Shown here: piece after piece, positions 24,177-31,024 of the stretch | Numbering within the stretch: the stretch's first letter is position 1 | Layout: each line of letters opens with the position of its first letter | Program-made: the position numbers and the translations under genes | Virus record (IMG/VR): IMGVR_UViG_3300032163_000003 | Location: 1-64,000 of that record | DNA: 64,000 bases | Origin: a virus | Reading direction: 5' to 3' (one strand) | Notes under the pieces: generated by a model | Databases searched by the model: none | What the model saw: the letters and a program-made list of their open reading frames with translations, nothing else | Told to the model about the DNA's origin: nothing

Positions 24177-24770
24177 TTATTCTGAAGTCATGTAAAGCAC
24201 CAAAAACGTAATCGATCCAGTATCTACAAGAGTTGTTACATCTAAATATGCTCCTGTTGCTGCGTCTCTAAATTGAAGATACAATCCACCACTCAAAGAT
24301 TGATGAATAGAAAGCGCCGTTCCACAGTTATTTCGCACCATAGTAGCAGCAAGATTTGCCACTACATTACCCGTTATGCCTGCATCTAAAAATCTCAAAA
24401 CAGAGCCAGAGGCATCTAAAGACCAGAAACCATCTGGAGATGTCTCACCTGCGGCGAATTCATCTGACTGTGCATGTTCATCACCATTCCATGCCTGTTC
24501 GGCGGTACATTTTATGTGTGCGGCGATCGCGCCAATGGCCAGGACCCAGAAAAGGAGACTAAGTTTGGTTCCCTGGATAGCGTCGGCCAAGCTTTTCTTT
24601 TGTTCACTCTTCTTCATTTCATCGATCTTGGCCAACACATCGCCATGGCCTTTATCAATTTTTTCCTCGATGCGTTGATTCTACTCGCTCATGTTTTTTT
24701 GTCCGGTTTCGAGACTTCCCAGACATCTCATGACTTCAGAATGTTCAGGGCAAAAAAGTTCAGGCGCCAT
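24177..24770 (-). pseudogene. Holin/XhlA-like gene interrupted by an amber codon
   Basis: Reading from the ATG at 24770, the frame gives MAPELFCPEHSEVMRCLGSL...MSE. It then meets a TAG at 24681-24683 and continues in the same frame with NQRIEEKIDKGHGDVLAKID, a hydrophobic segment (LLFWVLAIGAIAAHI) and a beta-rich tail ending LYMTSE. The CPEH...LE..Q start plus coiled coil plus one membrane span is typical of small phage haemolysin/XhlA-type proteins. A downstream GTG (24638) could still give the 153-aa C-terminal part. It is either a broken gene or a readthrough case. GC is higher than in its neighbours. Confidence 0.6.
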
Positions 24771-24924
24771 CAGAGGAATCCTTTTGGGGAAATTCCTCTT
24801 TCACTGTACCTTGAAGAATTTGTTGCTTGAACCCATAAAGCTCGTCCAGAGATTTTCCTGGAATGGTTACGCTGTTAAGAAGCTCCAAAATAATGGTCCG
24901 TTCCTTTTCCGTATCGAATATCAT
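24760..24924 (-). CDS. Small protein downstream of the tail fibre (54 aa)
   Basis: MIFDTEKERTIILELLNSVT... has the ribosome binding site GGGGGGAAT and ends in SSDGA, overlapping the start of the amber-interrupted gene by 11 bases. The helix plus 'IPGKSLDELYGFKQQILQ' pattern is common in small phage genes beside fibre or lysis genes. It belongs to the GC-richer imported module. Confidence 0.6.
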   Translation of the reverse strand: MIFDTEKERTIILELLNSVTIPGKSLDELYGFKQQILQGTVKEEFPQKDSSDGA

Positions 24925-24941
24925 ATTCCCCCCTTTTATTT

Positions 24942-27900
24942 TTATGCGCTGGCCAACAATCCGTGGGCTTCAAGTCGAGTTAAAAGCGTGTTGAATTGTG
25001 CAACTATTGTCCCCGCATCTGCATCGACAACATGCGCGCCTTGGTTTGAAACCACCTGCACGTCGTCTACTTTTAGAACGCCTGTGCAGTTAATGTTGCC
25101 TGTTACATCAAGTTTTTCGCCTGGGGCGGTGTCCCCGATGCCGACGTTGCCTGCGTCATCTATATAAATTCTCTGATTCCCACTTCCATCTGCGATGATG
25201 ATTGTATTAGACAACCCAGCAGCCAACCCCGTCACATTCGCCCCGATGATGGTGTTGTTGATCCCCGTCACGATTCCTTTACCTGTATTATACCCAACAG
25301 CGGTGTTGTTCCCTGATCCATCATCTGCGGTTATGTTTAGGTCCCACAGAGCATTGCAGCCAATCCCTACATTGCTATAACCTGTCGTGTTCTTGAATAG
25401 CGCCTGTCCTCCAATGCCCGTATTGTAGCTACCAGTAGTGTTGTAAGCTGAAGCGTACTGGCCAATCCCGACATTATAGCTACCAGTAGTGTTGTAAGCT
25501 GAAGCGGCCTGGCCAATCCCGACATTATAGCTACCAGTAGTGTTGTAGTATAAGCACTGCATGCCAAGCGCAATATTATAATTACCGGAGATATTATAAT
25601 ACAAAGCACCGTAGCCAAGTGCTTGGTTACCGGCCCCTACGGTGTTATTTTGTAAAGCACCATAGCCGATTGCCGCGGCGGCACTACCAGTAGTGTTCAT
25701 TTGTAGGGCGCTCGCTCCGGCTGCAAGGTTGCTGATTCCGGTGGTAGTGTACAGCCCGGCGTTTAATCCTATAAAAGTGTTGTTTACCCCACCACTGACT
25801 CTTAGCTCCATCCCCACTGTTCCATTGGAGAAAGCATAGGATGACAGAGCGGTTGTTCCGGCTGTGATGGCTTTGATGGAGATGAATATAGTCCCGTCAA
25901 AAGTGGAGGTAGGTGTTATGGTTAAATTAGCCGTTGAAGTGGTCGTCGGACCAAATGTGCTTGTCCCATTGGTTGTCCGGGACTGTCCTCCGAAATCTAT
26001 TGTAAAACTGCCCGCTGTCCTACCTGTCACCGTGTAAGTGATCTGATATTTGGTCGCGTTGACGGCCGCGGTCGATTGGGACAAAACTGAAGTGTTGCCC
26101 GTCGTGTGAGTCCAACCAGCACCCCAGCTGCCAGTCCAATCGGTGGATGTCCAGTCACTTTCAGATAGGAACTCGGCTCCATAAGTGGGTAAGTCAGTAG
26201 CCGTTGTGCCTTGTACAGAAAGCCTGGAAGGTGGAGTCAGTGTTCCGATGCCGACGTTGCAATTCATAAAACTAATAAAATCCGTTGCCGCGTCGGTGAA
26301 TTGGATTGTGCCCTTGCCAGATCCAAGACCGATTGTGCCTGCGTCTGGGACGATGGTAGCCGCTGGTAGAGCGATGGTGGTATCAAAAACTACTGTATGC
26401 GCCCCAACATGTTCTCCGATGTGATCCGCGAGAATAGTGGTGGTGTGGAGGGTTGTGAAGTTGCCTTGATTAAATGTCGGACTATCATCTGTCTCCAGCC
26501 CAAGATTCTTCCGAAAGGAAGTCGCACCGGTGTAGGCAAGGCTGGCCAAAACTTTATCTGCGTTTGTTACAACTGGAAGAGAAGCAGTTAGGGCACCAAA
26601 TCTGGAAGCACCTGCTTGCACATCAACGGCATAATTTTTAACTCCCAAAGTAGGTGCGTTTAAAATTATGAGTGTTGCTGCCTCAGTAATTGAAGCACCC
26701 GAAGCAGCAATAATCTCTGGAGCCATAAGATACAGAGTTGCAAATTCTGGATGAGTTTGGTTGGCCACCATTTTAAGAGTGCCTTGAATATAAGCTTCAT
26801 AAGCACCATACGCTCCAACTGCGGGAGTTAAGGTAGAATCGAGAAAAAGTCCAAAAGCATTAGAAGTACTTACAAAACTTCCGCCAAAATGGTACTGCAG
26901 ATGAGAATACAGGGTTCCGCCAATGGCGTGTGGTCCCGCATAACTGGTCACTATTGGCGTGGCTCCCAACCCTGCAAGAGTTGGATTCAATGTTGCAGGA
27001 AAATCAGCGTCTACCAAAGCTCTGAAAGTCGGAGCCGCAACCGCACCAGAGACTGGACCAAAAAAGCCAAGATTTGCGGCTTGGTTGTCAAGTCCCAAGG
27101 CTTGAGTTGAAAGTGATAATAATGTATCAGCGTTTGTGTCGAGAGTTATAGCGTTGTGATGATCGTTCGCTCCAATGCTTCCAAGGTCAGAGTGTACGGC
27201 GCTTCCCCCTATGACGCCAGCAGTCGCCTTAAGAACTCCTGCAAGAGCACCAACTGTCAGGCCAGCCAAGGTTGGACTATCGTCTGTCTCCAACCCCAAA
27301 TTCTTTCTAAATGAAGTCGCACCAGTATAAGCAAGACTGGCCAGAACCTTATCTGAATTTGTTACGATTGGAAGTGAGGCAGTCAGGGCACCAAACCTGG
27401 AAGCGCCCGTCAAGACATTAACCGCATAATTGCTGACTCCAGCAGTGGGGGCTCCAGCAACCAAAAGGGTAGTCGCCTCAGTTACTGAAGCTCCTGATGC
27501 TGGAAAAATAATTGGGGGGCCAACCCATATTGATGCAACTAAAGGATGAACTTGGTTTGCTACTATCCTAAAACCTGGATAAACAAAAGCTCCATAACCC
27601 CCTCTATTCGTTCCTCCAGGAGTTAATACACTTCCACAGCGCATCCCGATAACATCACCCGTACTTACAAACTCCCCCTTTACATAAAATTGAACAGTTG
27701 TGACAACATCCCCACCAATAGCATGAGGCCCCGCATAACTGGTCACTATTGGAGTAGCACCAAGACCAGCGAAGGTTGGAGATGACGAAGTCTTAACAGC
27801 CTGATCAAACCAATTCTCTAAAGCTACACTATCTGCTAACGTAGTAGCAGACGTAGCTTTTGGTAAGTAACCGCTAGTAAGACCTGTAAGTCCAATTCCA

Positions 27901-28115
27901 GAATAACCGCTTGTACCTACTATTCCAGAGTATCCAGAAATACCTGAATATCCAGAAGTTCCAACTAGTCCTGAATACCCTGAGTATCCGCTTATTCCGC
28001 TAATTCCAGAATAGCCTGAAATACCACTTCCTGAAATAGACGATGAACCATCCGAATTAATATAAGCTTTTTTAGTTTCACCCTCATATAACTCTATATT
28101 TCCAAATATTTTCAT
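24942..28115 (-). CDS. Long tail fibre / receptor-binding protein with collagen-like repeats
   Basis: A 1057-aa modular fibre. Residues 1-25 form an anchor (MKIFGNIELYEGETKKAYIN). Residues about 28-82 are collagen-like SGISGYSG repeats. Two related modules start near residues 115 and 380 (each AGLGATPIVTSYAGPHAIGG ... TGATSFRKNLGLETDDSPT). A beta-rich region follows, then YadA/adhesin-head-like repeats of about 18 residues (NTTGSYNVGIGQ) near 805-915. The end reads DAGNVGIGDTAPGEKLDVTG, as in phage fibres that stop before or without an S74 chaperone; no S74 catalytic dyad is seen. Most of the gene, apart from the collagen part, has visibly higher GC, suggesting domain exchange. Confidence 0.85.
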   Translation of the reverse strand: MKIFGNIELYEGETKKAYINSDGSSSISGSGISGYSGISGISGYSGYSGLVGTSGYSGISGYSGIVGTSGYSGIGLTGLTSGYLPKATSATTLADSVALENWFDQAVKTSSSPTFAGLGATPIVTSYAGPHAIGGDVVTTVQFYVKGEFVSTGDVIGMRCGSVLTPGGTNRGGYGAFVYPGFRIVANQVHPLVASIWVGPPIIFPASGASVTEATTLLVAGAPTAGVSNYAVNVLTGASRFGALTASLPIVTNSDKVLASLAYTGATSFRKNLGLETDDSPTLAGLTVGALAGVLKATAGVIGGSAVHSDLGSIGANDHHNAITLDTNADTLLSLSTQALGLDNQAANLGFFGPVSGAVAAPTFRALVDADFPATLNPTLAGLGATPIVTSYAGPHAIGGTLYSHLQYHFGGSFVSTSNAFGLFLDSTLTPAVGAYGAYEAYIQGTLKMVANQTHPEFATLYLMAPEIIAASGASITEAATLIILNAPTLGVKNYAVDVQAGASRFGALTASLPVVTNADKVLASLAYTGATSFRKNLGLETDDSPTFNQGNFTTLHTTTILADHIGEHVGAHTVVFDTTIALPAATIVPDAGTIGLGSGKGTIQFTDAATDFISFMNCNVGIGTLTPPSRLSVQGTTATDLPTYGAEFLSESDWTSTDWTGSWGAGWTHTTGNTSVLSQSTAAVNATKYQITYTVTGRTAGSFTIDFGGQSRTTNGTSTFGPTTTSTANLTITPTSTFDGTIFISIKAITAGTTALSSYAFSNGTVGMELRVSGGVNNTFIGLNAGLYTTTGISNLAAGASALQMNTTGSAAAAIGYGALQNNTVGAGNQALGYGALYYNISGNYNIALGMQCLYYNTTGSYNVGIGQAASAYNTTGSYNVGIGQYASAYNTTGSYNTGIGGQALFKNTTGYSNVGIGCNALWDLNITADDGSGNNTAVGYNTGKGIVTGINNTIIGANVTGLAAGLSNTIIIADGSGNQRIYIDDAGNVGIGDTAPGEKLDVTGNINCTGVLKVDDVQVVSNQGAHVVDADAGTIVAQFNTLLTRLEAHGLLASA

Positions 28116-28132
28116 TGATGTTCCTTAATATT

Positions 28133-28486
28133 TTATGGACAAGTACAACCAGTACCTGAGTAAGTTCTAAATGGACCATGATACCAACCAAGATACTTAA
28201 GTAAAGATTCATTCCAATAAAATCTAAACAAATAGTAATCACCTACGCCAGGAAAGTAGGTTAAAGGTCCGTTGTGTTCTCCAAATTTTTCCCACAGGAT
28301 GTTAGTTGGCCAACCTACGCTATGTCCTCCACCAGCTGTATCAAAGATCTCTAATGTAAGAATAGCTGTACTATCAATAGGTGGTATAAATCTAATACAA
28401 GCTTTCGTAGTTAAAGTAAAGAACTGTTCACAATCAACGTTCCAATAAACTGTTATATTTCCCCCTGATCCAAGATCATACGACAT
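28133..28486 (-). CDS. Virion protein preceding the tail fibre
   Basis: A 117-aa beta-rich protein starting MSYDLGSGGNITVYWN, behind AAAAGGAGTTTTTGTC. IPPIDSTAILTLEIFD and GWPTNILWEKFG are typical of small phage proteins that sit at the tail tip or cap fibres, with cysteines at GTGCTCP at the end. Lies immediately upstream of the fibre gene. Role inferred from context. Confidence 0.5.
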   Translation of the reverse strand: MSYDLGSGGNITVYWNVDCEQFFTLTTKACIRFIPPIDSTAILTLEIFDTAGGGHSVGWPTNILWEKFGEHNGPLTYFPGVGDYYLFRFYWNESLLKYLGWYHGPFRTYSGTGCTCP

Positions 28487-28577
28487 GACAAAAACTCCTT
28501 TTATATTTAAGATCAGATCCTCAACTTTTACAACTCTAAAGAATTTATTATTTGTTCTGAAATATATAGTCCTACAG

Positions 28578-28610
28578 TTATATATATTTCTAATTGAAAG
28601 GATAGAAACT
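28578..28610 (+). promoter_or_regulatory. TATATATAT promoter with GAAAGGATA segment
   Basis: TTATATATATTTCTAATTG followed by AAAGGATAG. The minus-strand element at 52627 reads almost identically through the same bases. It precedes the plus-strand gene at 28635 and lies in a divergent gap. A second AAATATATAG box at 28560-28569 may serve the leftward fibre unit. Confidence 0.6.
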
Positions 28611-28634
28611 AATTTATTTTTTAAGGAGGAAAGA

Positions 28635-29093
28635 ATGAAAGAAGATGATGTTTTGGTTAACGAGGAAAATGCTATGTGGAACAATGTGTTGGGATTCTTG
28701 AGTTTGGAACTGTTTGGACCTGAGATCACAGAATCGATAGGACATCACATTTTCAAGGGATTCCCAATACAGAAAGAGGAAACAGTAATAGATGTAAAAC
28801 TGGCTAATTGGGAAAAGCGGTTATTTATCATGACTGACGCTGCACTGGAGTATGGACAGAACAACCAGGATGATCTTCCAGTCTACAAAGCCAAAGCAAC
28901 ATTACGGATAGCTGATGCTTTGCGTGAGATCTTCTGGGCGAACCTCTCTCTCAGACATAAAGAAGTAAGAAACAAGGGCTTTGGTGTAAGAGAGGGACTC
29001 AAAGTAGTCGAGATTCCTAAGACTCAAGAGCCCGAAGGGAATCCATTAGAGAGACTACTCAAAACATTCCCATTTCCACCACCCAGAAAGTAA
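28635..29093 (+). CDS. Hypothetical protein in isolated plus-strand cassette
   Basis: A 152-aa protein, start chosen by TTTTTTAAGGAGGAAAGA. The middle contains WEKRLFIMTDAALEYGQNNQ and IADALREIFWANLSLRHKEV, helical; the tail is proline-rich. It is not recognised. It is transcribed opposite to its neighbours, with its own promoter and terminator, like an expression cassette acquired separately. Confidence 0.6.
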   Translation: MKEDDVLVNEENAMWNNVLGFLSLELFGPEITESIGHHIFKGFPIQKEETVIDVKLANWEKRLFIMTDAALEYGQNNQDDLPVYKAKATLRIADALREIFWANLSLRHKEVRNKGFGVREGLKVVEIPKTQEPEGNPLERLLKTFPFPPPRK

Positions 29094-29108
29094 ATCAAAA
29101 TCCAAATG

Positions 29109-29147
29109 ATAAACTCCAGTTGAGAAATCTTCTGGAGTTTATTTTTT
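29109..29147 (+). terminator. Terminator after the 28.6 kb gene
   Basis: AAACTCCAG, 12-base loop, CTGGAGTTT, then ATTTTTT. Intrinsic terminator on the plus strand. Confidence 0.85.
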
Positions 29148-29182
29148 AAAAGGAGAAAAAAAATAAAAAGGAGGGTAAATAA

Positions 29183-29278
29183 TTGAGATTGGTTCAAACT
29201 TATCATTTTGTGAAATTTGCTATAGAAGCTCTTGCGTGGTGCATAGTAGTAGTTCTCATTTATTATATACTAAGGTAA
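29183..29278 (+). CDS. 31-aa membrane peptide with TTG start
   Basis: TTG start behind AAGGAGGGTAAATAA; the product starts MRLVQTYHFVKFAIEAL and ends in a hydrophobic span (WCIVVVLIYYILR). It sits between two intrinsic terminators, so it is read either by leak-through or from an unrecognised promoter. Tiny single-span peptides of this kind can act on the host membrane. Real translation is likely given the ribosome binding site. Confidence 0.55.
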   Translation: MRLVQTYHFVKFAIEALAWCIVVVLIYYILR

Positions 29279-29290
29279 GACATCGGCAGA

Positions 29291-29335
29291 ATAAACTCTT
29301 AGATACTAGAACAGATCTAAGAGTTTATTTTTTTG
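29291..29335. terminator. Terminator between convergent genes
   Basis: AAACTCTTAGAT, 9-base loop, ATCTAAGAGTTT, then ATTTTTTT. Ends the plus-strand cassette before the leftward gene ending at 29341. Confidence 0.85.
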
Positions 29336-29340
29336 TCAAT

Positions 29341-29808
29341 TTAGCAACAAGCTTCTTCTAAACTAGGCCCACAACAAGAAGAACATTCAGTCTCTTTAAC
29401 TTCTTCATGACCTTCTTTTCCTAAAATATAAGGAGAGATCGGAACTAATTCATGCCACAATATATCATCTTTAATTCCTTCCCAAGTAGATCTAGATAAC
29501 TTACCATCCTTAAGATCTCTTCCTCTATTCCAATCTTCACCAGGTTTTTTCATTCTAGAAGTACAAGTACATCCTAAGTAAGACTTATACTTATCATTAG
29601 TAGTTTCTTGTACGGCAACTATATGGTACTCAAACAATCTAGTATAGAATGTAAACCTAAAAGTAAAGTTAGATCTACCACTAGAATCACAATCACCAGA
29701 ATCTTCAGTAATGTTAAGATATTCCTTAGAGTTGTATCCAACTCTAACCAATTCTGTCATCCACTGCTTTACGTTGTTAATACTAGCTACGATTTCCACG
29801 TCTTCCAT
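29341..29808 (-). CDS. Hypothetical protein with Cys-rich tail
   Basis: A 155-aa protein. The middle has YLGCTCTSRMKKPGEDWNRG then DLKDGKLSRSTWEGIK, a pattern I associate with small conserved phage proteins of unknown role. The end is CSSCCGPSLEEACC. The cysteines may bind metal. Lies downstream of the ClpP-like protease in the same unit. Confidence 0.55.
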   Translation of the reverse strand: MEDVEIVASINNVKQWMTELVRVGYNSKEYLNITEDSGDCDSSGRSNFTFRFTFYTRLFEYHIVAVQETTNDKYKSYLGCTCTSRMKKPGEDWNRGRDLKDGKLSRSTWEGIKDDILWHELVPISPYILGKEGHEEVKETECSSCCGPSLEEACC

Positions 29809-29842
29809 ATTCTATGTTCTCCTCTTAAGATTAGTTCTAGTC

Positions 29843-30529
29843 TTACTTCTCTTTCTCGATTTTTGTGAATGTACCAAATCTTTTAACTGTATCAGCGAAT
29901 CCATACTTTACAGCTTCATCTGCATCAAGCCACAATTCTTTCTTTTTAATCTTTTCGTTTAACTCTTGTTTAGTAATTTTACTATGCATTATAATGTAAT
30001 CGTTAACTTTATCTTGGATCTTTCTCATGATCTTAGCTTCTTCTTCCTTATCTGCTGGTGTTTCAATAGCAAAGAACTTAAACTGCCAAAACTCATGAAA
30101 CATGATCATTGACCATTCATCAAGGTATCTATAACCCGGATTCCCTGAAATTAAAATCAATAAACCAGCACTCGCAATTAAACCACGTCCTCGAATTTCT
30201 ATAATCTTACCTGTAGACTGTTGTTCTTTGAAAATAGAGATAATACCCATAGCATCAAATAGACTTCCACCAGAGGTAAGTAAATCTATAACTACAACCT
30301 TATAGCTAATACTCTTTAAAGAAAGAAAAACATCTCTTATATTATTAAAGTCTATGTATCGAATAGACATGTAAATAGTATCTCCATATTTAGATACACC
30401 TTCTGGAAGTATATTATCTGCTGTAAGTTTACCCTTAGCATCTGCACTATATCCTTCTCTTATAGAAAATCCAAAGACAAGGCAACTAATTAAGACTAGT
30501 ATAACTACTATTAAATTTAAACGTTTCAT
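29843..30529 (-). CDS. ClpP-like serine protease with signal peptide
   Basis: A 228-aa protein. Residues 1-30 are a signal peptide or anchor (LNLIVVILVLISCLVFGFS). The ClpP/SppA crotonase-like fold follows: VVVIDLLTSGGSLFDAMGI, then GLIASAGLLILISGN (nucleophile serine in SAG, about residue 119), then MFHEF (histidine about 143). Position and order match ClpP-type proteases. Export would place it in the periplasm or membrane, unusual for a phage ClpP homologue, most of which are cytoplasmic head-maturation proteases. Start chosen at MKRLNL behind AAAAAGGAACAAAC. Confidence 0.8.
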   Translation of the reverse strand: MKRLNLIVVILVLISCLVFGFSIREGYSADAKGKLTADNILPEGVSKYGDTIYMSIRYIDFNNIRDVFLSLKSISYKVVVIDLLTSGGSLFDAMGIISIFKEQQSTGKIIEIRGRGLIASAGLLILISGNPGYRYLDEWSMIMFHEFWQFKFFAIETPADKEEEAKIMRKIQDKVNDYIIMHSKITKQELNEKIKKKELWLDADEAVKYGFADTVKRFGTFTKIEKEK

Positions 30530-30550
30530 TGTTTGTTCCTTTTTCCTCAA

Positions 30551-31024
30551 TTTTTTACTTCCATAATCATCAATTTATCCTATTCTTACATCAGAAGTAT
30601 TTATATTTTGTTCTAAATACTATATGTTTAATGAGTAAATTACAGATAATATCTAATTGTAAGTTAATGGATCGGATCTCATCTATCTATTTAGAGTTAA
30701 GGGTTCAGAGTCCTGGAAAATGTGAGTGTTGTGCGTGAACTTGTAGTGCTCACATAGTGGTACTGAGAATTATTCAGGTTTCTTGGTAGTAACACTGAGC
30801 GGAACTCTGTGAGGAACTGTTCTTAGTACAGGGTAGAAACCAGAATACGATTGTACCAAATTTGTACCTACATTTTATTGCTCACAGTCCAACTAACAGC
30901 GTATCTTACGCACAATTAGCACTTTCCAAACCCACGCACTAGCAGTTCCCCACACAATCCAACTAACATGATTCTTCACTAATTAATTAGATCATGAAAG
31001 CCCCATAGAAAAGACATAGTCTAA
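30551..31024. other. 474-base non-coding region with hairpins
   Basis: No credible gene on either strand. Potential stems are TGTGAG/CTCACA (30721-30726 with 30749-30754), GTACTGAGAA/TTCTTAGTAC (30760-30769 with 30820-30829, one G-U) and GCGTA-AGA-TACGC near 30900. TCCAACTAACA occurs twice (about 30891 and 30958). It lies between the tube-cap-like gene and the ClpP-like gene, so it may be a regulatory RNA or long leader. Confidence 0.45.

Noticed and set aside
24681-24683. Amber recoding (TAG read as an amino acid) across the genome
   Set aside because: Other genes, such as those ending at 14240 and 16425, stop at TAG with the next gene starting directly after, so TAG is an ordinary stop here.
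24356-25167. Several overlapping plus-strand frames of 68-158 aa
   Set aside because: They are antisense to the fibre and holin-like genes and owe their length to the higher GC there. No start signals are visible.
25370-25620. Regular short DNA repeats looking like a CRISPR array
   Set aside because: They are in-frame codons for adhesin-head repeats (NTTGSYNVGIGQ) within the tail fibre. Spacers are not unique and nothing like Cas genes is nearby.
30529-30738. 69-aa plus-strand frame in the non-coding region
   Set aside because: Its composition is poor for a protein (Phe/Ile/Cys random mix) and it starts inside the ClpP-like gene without a ribosome binding site.
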